From the NCBI GenBank assembly GCA_019638025.1, contig JAHBUO010000010.1, forward strand, positions 1 to 64,000: 64,000 nucleotides of DNA, in the 5' to 3' direction. This document shows positions 1-9,384 of this stretch, in pieces. The position numbers were made by a program, and so were the translations under genes. The notes beneath the pieces were generated by a model. It saw only the letters and a program-made list of their open reading frames with translations, ran no database searches and was not told the origin of the DNA. The stretch comes from Ignavibacteriaceae bacterium (lineage in GTDB: Bacteria; Bacteroidota; Ignavibacteria; Ignavibacteriales; Ignavibacteriaceae). Position 1 is the stretch's first letter, and each line of letters begins with the position of its first letter.

Positions 1-168
1 AGTAAGAGTTATCATCGTTTTTATCTTGCTCAAGAGATGAAGTTGTTTATTCAACTTGTCGACAAGTTTGATGCGTATTGGTTTTATGGAAATTCTTTAA
101 TTCCGCCTCGTTTGCTCGATGACTCTGAAGAGTCAGATTCTTTTGTAATCGTATTACGAAAGAAATGA
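1..168 (+). CDS. C-terminal fragment, possible SAM-dependent methyltransferase
   Basis: The window opens inside an open frame that runs 55 codons and stops at TGA 166-168. The visible tail has a helix containing EMKLFIQLVDKFDA, then a glycine-containing turn, and ends in a strand-like FVIVLRKK. This resembles the last helix and strand of class I SAM-dependent methyltransferases, where a hydrophobic helix is followed by a final basic beta strand. The motif I region lies outside the window, so this is a guess from a short tail. The gene is convergent with the next one, with a 3-nt gap. Confidence 0.45.
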   Translation, partial: SKSYHRFYLAQEMKLFIQLVDKFDAYWFYGNSLIPPRLLDDSEESDSFVIVLRKK

Positions 169-171
169 CAC

Positions 172-501
172 TTAATCGGATAAAATTTTCCCATCTACAA
201 TTGGTGTAACACAGATAAGTGGGGACTCGGGGGCATCAAATTTTTTAAATATTTCTTCGAAAAGAAAATACTGCTTTTCTTGTCTTTCCAGTTTTGAAAA
301 TTTTTTGTAAGGCATTAATCGATTATTCGAATCCCTTGGGGCATCAAAATAATAAGCTTTTTCAATATCAGTTTTTACATTCTTTTTTAGATATTCGATT
401 TTTTCTCTGTCATCACCGTTTTTGCTATGTGATGCTGCTTTAAATGCTGATACTTCATCATTATCGATAATAACAAATATGTTTAAGATGGTTTCTTCCA
501 T
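172..501 (-). CDS. Hypothetical protein, 109 aa
   Basis: Small, charged, apparently soluble protein with no signal peptide, no membrane segment and no motif I recognise. It has a lysine/glutamate-rich central helix and ends in a more hydrophobic stretch (PLICVTPIVDGKIL). The ATG at 499-501 lies 2 nt after the stop of the membrane-protein gene upstream, so the two are probably co-transcribed. Function unknown. Confidence 0.55.
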   Translation of the reverse strand: MEETILNIFVIIDNDEVSAFKAASHSKNGDDREKIEYLKKNVKTDIEKAYYFDAPRDSNNRLMPYKKFSKLERQEKQYFLFEEIFKKFDAPESPLICVTPIVDGKILSD

Positions 502-503
502 AA

Positions 504-1193
504 TTAAAATACCGTTTTAATTTCTTTTCTTAATTTTCCGTTTTTTAATGTAAAGTAGCTTAAAGCCGCAGCAAAGAAAAAGGCGAACTTACACATTACA
601 CTTTCTACAATTCGCCAATACTCATGATAAAAAATGAACCCAAGTATTGACGGAATAATTATAATCACATAACCGACTATCAATAATATATTCAGATTAC
701 GTATATCGGTTGCACTCTTATTTTTAGCCCCTTGGAGAAGTATTATCAAGGTTGCGAGGATTGGGAGATAATAGATTAATCCATATAAATCACCCAAAGG
801 ATAATTATAACTAGCGTAGATAACTGTACACTTAGCTACTTTAAATGTTTCAATCATAGTTGCGTAATATGCTAATATAGATATTGCCGGAATCAGAATT
901 AGATAGTTCATTCTGTTGAACCGATTATTAAAAGATGTTGCTAACAGAAAACCGAGTGGTGGCAAAAATGATATAATGAAAAATGCCGAGTAGGCCATGG
1001 ATGGAGATTGCATCATTCTATTGCATATTAAGAATTCAATAAACTGATATGCAGTTAAACAGCTTAGCATAATAAATGCTATTATATTGGTTCTGTTTCG
1101 ATTTGCGAAAAATAAAATATTCAGTAAGAGAATAAACTCGATGCAAAAAAGAAATAGAGACAAAACCCCGTCGAAGTTAATATCTGAAAACAT
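504..1193 (-). CDS. Integral membrane protein, about seven TM segments, unknown function
   Basis: About 229 residues, almost entirely hydrophobic, with roughly seven predicted membrane spans and a short basic C-terminal tail. The layout resembles the seven-TM N-terminal sensor region found on some histidine kinases, but no kinase domain follows. I prefer the ATG at 1191-1193 because AAGG lies 5 nt upstream. A longer frame from a TTG at 1242-1244 would begin 1 nt after the fumC stop. A 6-bp inverted repeat (1211-1216 with 1227-1232) lies between fumC and the preferred start but has no T tract. Likely in one transcript with the 109-aa gene downstream. Confidence 0.6.
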   Translation of the reverse strand: MFSDINFDGVLSLFLFCIEFILLLNILFFANRNRTNIIAFIMLSCLTAYQFIEFLICNRMMQSPSMAYSAFFIISFLPPLGFLLATSFNNRFNRMNYLILIPAISILAYYATMIETFKVAKCTVIYASYNYPLGDLYGLIYYLPILATLIILLQGAKNKSATDIRNLNILLIVGYVIIIIPSILGFIFYHEYWRIVESVMCKFAFFFAAALSYFTLKNGKLRKEIKTVF

Positions 1194-1245
1194 AAAACCT
1201 TGAATAAATGGGCTGTCCGGAATCGAACAGCCTTGAATGAACAAA

Positions 1246-2637
1246 TTATTTTTTTGGACCTATCATCTCTTCCGGTCTAACTACTTCATCAAACTTTTCT
1301 GAAGTCAATAAATCTAAAGCGATGGCGGCTTCTTTTAGTGTAGTATTTTCTTTGTGAGCTTTCTTTGCAACCTTTGCCGCATTATCATAACCGATGTGTG
1401 GATTTAAGGAAGTTACAAGCATCAATGAATTTTCTAAGTGCTTATTAATATTAACGGTATTAGCTTCAATACCGACTACACAATTATCTGTAAAACTATC
1501 ACATGCATCAGCAATTAATTTAATTGACTGTAACACATTATAAATAATCACAGGCTTGAAAACGTTAAGCTCAAAATTTCCCATTGCGCCACCAAAGTTG
1601 ACGGCAACATCATTTCCAAAAACTTGAGCACAAACCATTGTCATTGCTTCTGATTGAGTTGGATTTACTTTCCCCGGCATTATAGAACTACCCGGCTCAT
1701 TTTCGGGAAGATTTAATTCTGCAATACCGCAACGAGGACCACTGCCAAGCCATCTTATGTCATTCGCAATTTTCATAAGTGATGCGGCTAAGGTCTTTAA
1801 TACTCCATGAAATTCAACAAGAGCATCATGTGTAGCAAGTGCTTCAAACTTGTTTCTTGCACTTACAAATGGTTTGTTTGTCAACTCAGAAATTTTAGCC
1901 GCAGATTTAACTGCAAATTCAGGATGAGTATTTAATCCTGTTCCTACTGCTGTTCCTCCGAGTGCTAATTCATATAATCGCGGAAGAGCCGCTTCAATTC
2001 TTTCTAATCCGTTTGTGAGTTGTTGAACATAGCCTGAAAATTCTTGACCCAGTGTCAATGGGGTTGCATCCATCAAGTGAGTTCTTCCGATTTTAATAAC
2101 ATCTACGAATTCTTCCGCCTTAACATTCAAAGCATCACGCAATTTTGTTACCATCGGAATTAATGTCGCATGAATTTCTTCTACCGCAGCTATGTGCATA
2201 GCCGTAGGGAAAGTATCATTTGAGGATTGTGCTTTGTTTACATCATCATTTGGATGAACGGGTTTCTTACTCCCCATTACTCCACCTGCAATTTCGATTG
2301 CCCGGTTTGAAATAACTTCATTTACATTCATATTGGATTGAGTACCACTTCCGGTTTGCCAAACGACAAGTGGAAAATGGTCTTCAAGCTGTCCGGCAAT
2401 AACTTCATCGGCAGCCTGAACGATTAACTTCGTTTTTTCATCTGATAAAATTCCAAGTTCAAAATTTGTTAATGCAGCGGCTTTTTTTAGAATTCCAAAA
2501 GCTCGAATTAAAGGTTTTGGCATTCTTTCACCACCGATTTTAAAATTCATTAATGAGCGTGCGGTTTGTGCTCCGTAGTACTTATCTGAAGGAACCTGAA
2601 TTTCCCCCATAGTATCAGTTTCAATTCTGAAGTCCAT
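1246..2637 (-). CDS. fumC: Fumarate hydratase, class II
   Basis: 463 residues, the usual length for class II fumarase, which interconverts fumarate and L-malate in the TCA cycle as a cytosolic homotetramer. The superfamily signature [13 protein letters not shown] is intact, as are the upstream [13 protein letters not shown] and [16 protein letters not shown] regions that form the active site with residues from three subunits. The start ATG at 2635-2637 has a purine-rich AGGAGAG 5 nt upstream. It is divergent from glutamine synthetase. A TAATTTTG element on the minus strand at 2705-2712 could be part of its promoter, but no well-spaced -33 partner is seen. Two small genes follow on the same strand. 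Confidence 0.95.
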   Translation of the reverse strand: MDFRIETDTMGEIQVPSDKYYGAQTARSLMNFKIGGERMPKPLIRAFGILKKAAALTNFELGILSDEKTKLIVQAADEVIAGQLEDHFPLVVWQTGSGTQSNMNVNEVISNRAIEIAGGVMGSKKPVHPNDDVNKAQSSNDTFPTAMHIAAVEEIHATLIPMVTKLRDALNVKAEEFVDVIKIGRTHLMDATPLTLGQEFSGYVQQLTNGLERIEAALPRLYELALGGTAVGTGLNTHPEFAVKSAAKISELTNKPFVSARNKFEALATHDALVEFHGVLKTLAASLMKIANDIRWLGSGPRCGIAELNLPENEPGSSIMPGKVNPTQSEAMTMVCAQVFGNDVAVNFGGAMGNFELNVFKPVIIYNVLQSIKLIADACDSFTDNCVVGIEANTVNINKHLENSLMLVTSLNPHIGYDNAAKVAKKAHKENTTLKEAAIALDLLTSEKFDEVVRPEEMIGPKK

Positions 2638-2734
2638 TTATCTCTCCTTTTGATAAAATAATATTGATGTAAATTTAGTCTATTCTAATAAAAATGAAAA
2701 GAAGCAAAATTAAGGGTTGCAAATCCGATTCTCC

Positions 2735-2765
2735 TTTGCCACGTCGTTCTTAAAGTTTATTTTTG
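2735..2765 (+). promoter_or_regulatory. Putative Bacteroidota-type promoter of glnA
   Basis: TTTG at 2735-2738 is followed after 19 nt by TATTTTTG at 2758-2765. This matches the Bacteroidota consensus of TTTG near -33 and TAnnTTTG near -7. It would give a leader of roughly 55 to 60 nt before the glnA ATG. Whether this lineage's primary sigma factor uses that consensus is inferred. Confidence 0.4.
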
Positions 2766-2829
2766 AAGCACATTTTTGAACATTTCAGTTTAAATGTACA
2801 AATCACAAAAAAGAACTACGGAGAATTTT

Positions 2830-4212
2830 ATGCACAATGATTCTTTAGCTCAATCAAAAGCGTTAATCGAAAAATTCAAAATTGAATTTATTGACCTAAA
2901 ATGTATCGACTTACAAGGAAGACTTCATCACATTACCTTACCTTATCATGATGGTATTTTAGAAAGACTTCTTGTTGAAGGTGTTGGTTTTGACGGCTCA
3001 AGTTACGGTTTTAGAAAAGTTGAAAATAGTGACATGATATTAATTCCGGACTTATCAACCGCTACATTCGATCAATTCAGAGATGCCCCAACTCTAAGTT
3101 ACTATGCTCATATTGTTCTAACTGATAATGAGCGTTCCCCATTTTCTCAGGACGGGAGATATATTGCAAAAAAGGCAGAAGCTTTATTAAAGGAATTTAC
3201 AGGTGCAGATACTTCTTTATGGGGACCCGAATTTGAATTCTATATTTTCAAAAAAGTTAGATTCGATACCCGTACATCATCGGCATTTTACGAAGTTGAA
3301 CATGCAGAAGAGTTTTATACAAATGCGTATCATGCTGCTAATCCTTTTGATGTCTATGATGATTTTCGCGATATGGCTTGCAAAGTTTTACAACAGTTCG
3401 GGGTTAAAGTTAAATACCACCACCATGAAGTTGGCGAGAGGGGACAGCAAGAAATCGAGACTTACTTTAGTGACTTACTCCAAACCGCCGATAATATAGT
3501 AACTGTTAAATATGCATTATTTAACCTTGCCCGAAAGAATGATATTTTTATCACTTTCATGCCTAAACCGATGTATCATCAAGCCGGCAACGGAATGCAT
3601 TTACATCTTTATTTAACTAAAGATGGAAAAAATGCTTTTCACCAAGCAGGTGAGTATGGTAACATTAATGAACTCGGACGTTTCTTTATCGGTGGTCTGT
3701 TAAAGCACGGACCTGCGTTGGCGGCGTTTACTAATCCGAGTACAAATTCCTATAAGCGATTAGTCCCGGGATTTGAAGCTCCGGTTGCTCTCACTTATGG
3801 ACAAGGAAATCGAGCCTCCGCAATTCGAATTCCTAAGTACATTATTAATCCTGAAGAAACACGTTTCGAATATCGTCCACCAGATGCTACCGCAAACCCT
3901 TATTTCTGTTTATCTGCTATGCTATTAGCCGGAATAGATGGTGTGGTTAATAAGATTGATCCGGTTAAAGAAGGATTTGGTCCGATTGATCGAAACTTTC
4001 TTGAGGACCCAAAAGATGATCATATACATTTTCTACCTCGTAATTTAACAGAAGCTATTGATGCTTTAGAGGTTGATAATGATTTTCTAAGAAGAGGCGG
4101 TTTATTTACTGATGAACTGCTTCAACAATGGGTTAATATTAAGAAGAAAGAGATAAAGGCAATCGGTACAATGCCTCATCCGTTTGAATATACTATGTAT
4201 TTTAATTTGTAG
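2830..4212 (+). CDS. glnA: Glutamine synthetase, type I
   Basis: ATP-dependent ligation of ammonia to glutamate, the main ammonium assimilation step. Visible family motifs in order are the beta-grasp domain with GFDGSS, the metal site GPEFEFYIF, HHHEVGERGQQEIE, the ammonium/glutamate loop NGMHLHLYL, the ATP loop beginning NPSTNSYKRLVPG, and EYRPPDATANPY. The start at 2830 is chosen because GGAG lies 7 nt upstream; the frame remains open to 2794. The C-terminal end (FLRRGGLFTDE, MPHPFEY) resembles the adenylylated beta subgroup, but the segment that normally reads DKNLYD is DRNFLED, so the modifiable Tyr is absent. Regulation is therefore probably not by GlnE-type adenylylation. Confidence 0.95.
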   Translation: MHNDSLAQSKALIEKFKIEFIDLKCIDLQGRLHHITLPYHDGILERLLVEGVGFDGSSYGFRKVENSDMILIPDLSTATFDQFRDAPTLSYYAHIVLTDNERSPFSQDGRYIAKKAEALLKEFTGADTSLWGPEFEFYIFKKVRFDTRTSSAFYEVEHAEEFYTNAYHAANPFDVYDDFRDMACKVLQQFGVKVKYHHHEVGERGQQEIETYFSDLLQTADNIVTVKYALFNLARKNDIFITFMPKPMYHQAGNGMHLHLYLTKDGKNAFHQAGEYGNINELGRFFIGGLLKHGPALAAFTNPSTNSYKRLVPGFEAPVALTYGQGNRASAIRIPKYIINPEETRFEYRPPDATANPYFCLSAMLLAGIDGVVNKIDPVKEGFGPIDRNFLEDPKDDHIHFLPRNLTEAIDALEVDNDFLRRGGLFTDELLQQWVNIKKKEIKAIGTMPHPFEYTMYFNL

Positions 4213-4216
4213 AGAC

Positions 4217-4249
4217 AAAAAAAGAGACGGGAAAACCTTCCCGTCTCTT
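4217..4249 (-). terminator. Intrinsic terminator between convergent genes
   Basis: A perfect 12-bp stem (4222-4233 pairs with 4238-4249) closes a 4-nt loop. On the minus strand it is followed by seven U residues (A tract 4217-4223), so it is a classic terminator for the M28 peptidase gene. The stem may also stop glnA transcripts, although there is no U tract in that direction. Confidence 0.85.
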
Positions 4250-4256
4250 AAATAAA

Positions 4257-6611
4257 CTATTTCATCAGAACAAATTTCTTTGTTGATTTGAAGTCCCCGG
4301 AAATTAATTCATAAAGATAGACTCCGCTTGAAAAACTGCTTCCATCAAATTTGATTGCATGATGTCCTGCTTGAATTTCACCGTTTACTAAAGCAGATAA
4401 TTCCCTTCCTAATAAATCATAGATTTTTAGTGTTGCATATCCATCTTTAGCAATTTGGAAATTTATAGTCGTTAGGGGATTAAACGGATTAGGGAAATTC
4501 TGTTCTAAGTTATAACTGAAAACTTTTTCAAATGCTACTGAAATCGGTCCGTAAATTTTTGTTGTTCCGTCAAAGTCGACTTGTTTTAATCGGTATTGAA
4601 TTTCACCGGATAAAGGTGATGAATCAACAAAAGAATATTGTGAAGCATTATTTTTGGTCCCGTTTCCGTCTACAAAAGATAATGGAGTCCAAGTACTATT
4701 TTCTGTTGAAACTCCTCTTCGTTCAACATAAAAGCCTTTGTTATTAAGCTCTGAACCTGTTGACCAGTTGAGAAGAATTATTCCGTCTGTTTTCATCGCA
4801 CTGAAAGAAGTTAATTCAACCGGTACAACGTTGTATGTTGTTATTTTAATATCATCAATATACCAACCGTCTTTAACAAGAGATTGGTCGGTTTTCAATA
4901 AAAATCTAAATCTGACTGACTCCCCTAAATAAGGAAACAAATCTATATTTTCCGTAATCCATGTCCCTTGAGCTCCATCATAGAGTGGTTGATTTGCCGG
5001 TTGGAATGAACCTGTTCCCAGATTTGTATATTGTCCGGCAAGCGGAATCCATGTGCTTCCGTTATTTGTTGATATTAAAACTTGTCCGTAATCGTAATTT
5101 TCTTCAATATCCCATTGAGCCTTAAATTCTAATGATGCCCCCAACATATTGCTTAGGTTGATGGGGGAGTTAAGAGTCATTGTTAAAGTTGCATTGTCCG
5201 GATAATTACCCGAAGGTGAATCTGTAAAAGATGAAGGTGCTGAAACATACTTTGATGTAGTTGGCGCCCATCCGCTGCTAACTGTCCAATTAGATAATGA
5301 TGTTGCTTCATCAATAAATGCAACACCTGTATTAGAAACATAATATTGGAAAAATGTTGTCGGAGGAGTTGAACCCGGAGGATTGTAACCGCTTCCTCCT
5401 TTTGGAAGAGTTGTAACTATTGAGGAAGCTGAGTCTTGTGCTGCAATATAATATTGTACTACAGTCCCGAGAGGTTGTCCGGGAATTTCAAAATTATATG
5501 TTGCACTTGCTCTTACAGGAGTTCCGCTTACAGATTGAAAACTTGAATAACCTGTCCCCGAATTAGTTCGGTAATACAAACGCGGAGTTGAAACTCCACC
5601 ACCGATTTTCATTCCTGTCTGAATAAATGAACTTGCGATTATGTTGTTAGTATTATCCGAAGATGCGATAGGTGTATGGATTATTTCCATATCCAAATTC
5701 ATTGCAAGCGTTGCTAATGTTCCGAGGGAAAGTTTAGCTGACTTCAAAAAGTATGGCTGATTGATATAAGTGACAATATCATTAACAGTATGATAATATG
5801 AATGAAAATCATTTTCATCTTCAATTAATAAAATTGCTCCATAGTTTTTTGTCCAGAATGATGCATGGTCACTGTATGTGCTTCCGGGGCTTTTAATTAC
5901 AAGAGTCAAATTGATTCCATACTGTGAATTTACTTCAACCATTTTATTTTTGATTTGAGTTGAGTTGCCGGCTGTTGGTCTTGAGTGAATATTTGCAACA
6001 CCGTCATTATTGCTATCCCATGCAATCATATCAAGATTTATAACACCAAGTATCGAATCTCCTGCAGAAGATGCTTGATTGGCGTAATATGCACTCCCGA
6101 TTAAACCTTGTTCTTCTTCATCCCAAAGGGCATAAATTATTGTGAAGGGGAAAGAATAATTTGAAAAAATTCTTGCTGCTTCAATTACAGCTGCAGTGCC
6201 GCTTGCATTATCATCAGCACCCGGAGCAATTGCACCTGACGGCATTGAATCATAATGACCGCAGATCATAAATTTTTTATTAGGGAATTCAGTCCCCGGT
6301 TGAACTGCATAAATATTTCTTCCGGTTGAACTGAAAACTTGATTAGTAACTGTTAAACCATAAGAACTTAATTTCTGCATCAGATAATTTGCAGCCTGGT
6401 CATTCCCGGCATTATTTTTATGTCTGGAAGCTATCGTAACAGATTGTCCGTTAATAATTACCGGATTAACTCCAGATAATTCTTTAACATACTTCATCAA
6501 TGAGTCTATATTCACTTGATTAATAATGGATTGAACTGATGGAGTTGATTGGGCAAGTATTCCAACACTTAAGAGCATTGAAATCAAAATAGAACGAAAC
6601 AGATTTTTCAT
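4257..6611 (-). CDS. Secreted M28-family zinc peptidase with T9SS sorting domain
   Basis: 784-residue exported protein. A signal peptide (residues 1-20, ending near ILAQ) precedes an M28 aminopeptidase-type domain. The metal ligands are visible: GHYDSMP (His about 119), GADDNASG (Asp 133), WDEEEQG (Glu 165/166), NLDMIAWD (Asp 194) and the late DHASFW His. A beta-rich central section follows, including a jelly-roll with WYIDDIKI typical of MAM or immune-inhibitor-A-like adhesion modules. The last 80 residues, starting NFPNPFNP and ending in a Lys-rich strand, form a type A T9SS C-terminal sorting domain. The protein is therefore likely carried across the outer membrane by T9SS and released or surface-anchored. 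Substrate unknown. Confidence 0.9.
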   Translation of the reverse strand: MKNLFRSILISMLLSVGILAQSTPSVQSIINQVNIDSLMKYVKELSGVNPVIINGQSVTIASRHKNNAGNDQAANYLMQKLSSYGLTVTNQVFSSTGRNIYAVQPGTEFPNKKFMICGHYDSMPSGAIAPGADDNASGTAAVIEAARIFSNYSFPFTIIYALWDEEEQGLIGSAYYANQASSAGDSILGVINLDMIAWDSNNDGVANIHSRPTAGNSTQIKNKMVEVNSQYGINLTLVIKSPGSTYSDHASFWTKNYGAILLIEDENDFHSYYHTVNDIVTYINQPYFLKSAKLSLGTLATLAMNLDMEIIHTPIASSDNTNNIIASSFIQTGMKIGGGVSTPRLYYRTNSGTGYSSFQSVSGTPVRASATYNFEIPGQPLGTVVQYYIAAQDSASSIVTTLPKGGSGYNPPGSTPPTTFFQYYVSNTGVAFIDEATSLSNWTVSSGWAPTTSKYVSAPSSFTDSPSGNYPDNATLTMTLNSPINLSNMLGASLEFKAQWDIEENYDYGQVLISTNNGSTWIPLAGQYTNLGTGSFQPANQPLYDGAQGTWITENIDLFPYLGESVRFRFLLKTDQSLVKDGWYIDDIKITTYNVVPVELTSFSAMKTDGIILLNWSTGSELNNKGFYVERRGVSTENSTWTPLSFVDGNGTKNNASQYSFVDSSPLSGEIQYRLKQVDFDGTTKIYGPISVAFEKVFSYNLEQNFPNPFNPLTTINFQIAKDGYATLKIYDLLGRELSALVNGEIQAGHHAIKFDGSSFSSGVYLYELISGDFKSTKKFVLMK

Positions 6612-6733
6612 TTAGTCACCATAAAATAAGATTTATTTAACCCCATAAACTTAAACAAATGGATTTTAAGATGCATCCCCAAATTCTGATGAGGTTATCT
6701 AAATCTTATCGTATAGTTTTAGAGCGCAGAAAC

Positions 6734-9313
6734 TTATTTTAACATAAGCATTTTCCCTATACTTTTATAATTTCCGTTAAGCAACCGATAAAAATATATT
6801 CCGGATGGAAGTAGCTGATTGACTTGATTTGTCCCATCCCATCTTATTACATAATTTCCGGATGACAAAACTTCATTTAATAATACTCGTACTCTTCTTC
6901 CTTGAATATCAAAAACTTCAAGCTTTGTTTCATGAAGAGTTCCTTTATCGGGAACTCTAAATTGTATCAATGTGGATGCATTAAAAGGATTAGGGTAATT
7001 TTGATTAACAATCCAGTTATTAACTTGATTCTTTCCATTATTAATTTCATTATCAGATGATAGTAGTGTTGAACCGACACCTCTTGTCTCACCCAAGTTA
7101 TTTGCTAAATATGAATTAACCCAATCGGGACGGCTTGACATAGCAAAGTATGTCTGCTTCCATTCTTCATCTGTTAATCTTAAAAAATTTGAAGTAGTAA
7201 ATTCGTGGTAACTCCCTACAGGCCCAATGTAAGCTATCTTCTGGTTATTATGATCTTCGGTGATAAATAAACCCAGATTGACTTTTCCTGTTCCTGTATG
7301 TTTAACCCAGCCGACAAGATTAAAACTCGAATCCATTCCTGCAGTATGTACATCAACTGTAATCAAATTTTCTTTTTGAAAATGATTGTCGGCGTATAAA
7401 AACAATTTGAAATACCATCCGTCATAAATTGACCCATATCCACTTGGAACATATCTTAACAGTGATTGAAGAAATAACTTTTCACTATCAGATAATTCGG
7501 TGTTAGCTAGTTCTTTTTCTGCAATCACTTTTAGTGTATCGCATACACCTTTAAGATTATTTGCATAGGTAAGGATGTTTTCCTTAACAAGCATGCTTTG
7601 GAAATTCAGAGGAGTTATTAACTCGTTAATCTTTTGTGCATAATTTGAGAATGTTGAATAAAACTCCGGAAATGGTTCAACAAAACTGTACGGATATGAA
7701 CAAACCCATCCGGATGAATAAGACTGTTTTGCATATAATACATTGTCATGCCTAAGTTGAGTCCATCCGGTAAGTTGAGTGTTCATCTTCTGCTGCCAAT
7801 ATGCAGCTGTTTGCATGAATGATGGGAGCAATTCTCTTTCGACTTGTGTTGGCGGATTTAGTTTTCGTAAACCATTCAGCCATGTATGAAAAATATTTTT
7901 ATCCCAAAATTCTTGTTCATAACTATCTATTAAGTATCTCAGTCCTAATAAATTTGACGAATAGCCCCATGTATCTAATTCAGGTTTTAATAACTGAGCC
8001 GATGCATCATTTCCTAACCCGAACAATACATCTAAGGTTGAAGGTAACATTCGTCTAATTTTTTGATTGTTGTATACAATCCTGTCATAAACTACTTGTG
8101 CTGTAATGTAAGAGTCGATAATAAATCTTTGCCCTAACAGCATAAATGAAGAAGCGGGAATTATACTGTCCGTTATAAAAGGATTGCTCATTAATAATTG
8201 TGAATTTATTCGTTGAAATGCGAATGGCTTAGAGATTAATGAGTCTTGAAAGGTATAAAGTGTAAGTGTATCAACTAATTGAGCTGAGTTTGTAATACCG
8301 ACAATCTCAAGCAATTCTTTCATGTTTGTCAAAGTTACATTGTCTTGCTCTCCGACTAAGAATTCGATTATCTGATTCATTTCGGTATAAATATTTTTGG
8401 CATTCGATTCATAAGCTGCCTCGGTTACAAGAGAAGCAAGAATTACAGACCTTTGAACATCAGCACTGTGACTAAGATTTCCGTATCCCGGATTTGCCAG
8501 ATAAACTTCAACCCTCCCTAACCATATCATCGCTTTAAAATATTTGTCGAGCAATGGGTAACGCATCAGATTTTCGGGGTCTGCATAATGCCCGCGTGGT
8601 TTAAATTGTGAAAAGTCAACTGCATGTTCGGGCTCTCCGAATATTGAATACAATAATTGAAATGATTCATCATTTATTTGTGTTAATAATTCTTGAATCC
8701 GTGGTTGACTTGCTGTATAATATGATGTCCCGGGCATTTCAAGCAATTTCTTTGCTACCGATATATACACATCATAATCTTGTAAAGGCAATTGCATCTT
8801 AGGTGTGTTATAGTATCTTGTATGGAGGATAGATTGCCTTAATGAAAGTTGATTTAACAATTCTTTTAGCTTATCGATTAAAATCTCTCCCTCAATATCC
8901 ATCAGAAGAGCATCGTACGACATATGGATGGTGTGTAGAATTGCATCAGTTGAAATAAAGACCGGCAAATCTTTATGGAAGACATTTGCTAATGCATCAC
9001 CATATGAAGAGTGAGAAAGCCTTTCAGTGACTACAAATCCGTTCTGATTTAGTAACTCTTTTTCATAATCAGTAAAGAAATATTTTTGAAAAATTGTATC
9101 CAGATAAAGAACATTATCAAACGACTGATTAATATTGCTTTTATAAAGACCTGATGGATGTAAATTGAGTATATCTTGTGAATTTGCATTTTGATGATTC
9201 TGCAAAAATTGTTTGTATGCGTTTAAATCGAATGAATTTTGCTGGGGAGTTATAACTTGAGTAAGTAAGAAAAAAGTTAGAACAACTAAACCAAATGAAT
9301 TTAGATGTCTCAT
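6734..9313 (-). CDS. Secreted DUF3160-domain protein with T9SS sorting domain
   Basis: About 859 residues. A signal peptide precedes a large mostly helical region that matches DUF3160, recognisable from STDAILHTIHMSYDALL near the start and from the long helical body. The domain's biochemical role is not known. The C-terminal 90 residues (NYPNPFNASTLIQF through the final MLMLK) form a T9SS sorting domain. I choose the ATG at 9311-9313 because GAGG is 6 nt upstream and the protein then begins directly with a signal peptide; the frame extends 9 codons further to 9340. It is co-directional with the other T9SS cargo gene, but the 122-nt gap suggests separate transcription. Confidence 0.85.
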   Translation of the reverse strand: MRHLNSFGLVVLTFFLLTQVITPQQNSFDLNAYKQFLQNHQNANSQDILNLHPSGLYKSNINQSFDNVLYLDTIFQKYFFTDYEKELLNQNGFVVTERLSHSSYGDALANVFHKDLPVFISTDAILHTIHMSYDALLMDIEGEILIDKLKELLNQLSLRQSILHTRYYNTPKMQLPLQDYDVYISVAKKLLEMPGTSYYTASQPRIQELLTQINDESFQLLYSIFGEPEHAVDFSQFKPRGHYADPENLMRYPLLDKYFKAMIWLGRVEVYLANPGYGNLSHSADVQRSVILASLVTEAAYESNAKNIYTEMNQIIEFLVGEQDNVTLTNMKELLEIVGITNSAQLVDTLTLYTFQDSLISKPFAFQRINSQLLMSNPFITDSIIPASSFMLLGQRFIIDSYITAQVVYDRIVYNNQKIRRMLPSTLDVLFGLGNDASAQLLKPELDTWGYSSNLLGLRYLIDSYEQEFWDKNIFHTWLNGLRKLNPPTQVERELLPSFMQTAAYWQQKMNTQLTGWTQLRHDNVLYAKQSYSSGWVCSYPYSFVEPFPEFYSTFSNYAQKINELITPLNFQSMLVKENILTYANNLKGVCDTLKVIAEKELANTELSDSEKLFLQSLLRYVPSGYGSIYDGWYFKLFLYADNHFQKENLITVDVHTAGMDSSFNLVGWVKHTGTGKVNLGLFITEDHNNQKIAYIGPVGSYHEFTTSNFLRLTDEEWKQTYFAMSSRPDWVNSYLANNLGETRGVGSTLLSSDNEINNGKNQVNNWIVNQNYPNPFNASTLIQFRVPDKGTLHETKLEVFDIQGRRVRVLLNEVLSSGNYVIRWDGTNQVNQLLPSGIYFYRLLNGNYKSIGKMLMLK

Positions 9314-9384
9314 TGGAAACCTCAAAATATATATATCCAAACTTAGTATATATTAAGAGTGATGTCAACTAGATATCTGAGGAA

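Noticed and set aside
1211..1232. 6-bp inverted repeat between fumC and the next gene as a terminator
   Set aside because: Short stem, 10-nt loop and no U tract; likely chance or weak attenuation.
3203..3499. Second plus-strand frame inside glnA
   Set aside because: Lies wholly inside an intact, motif-complete gene and has no recognisable domain.
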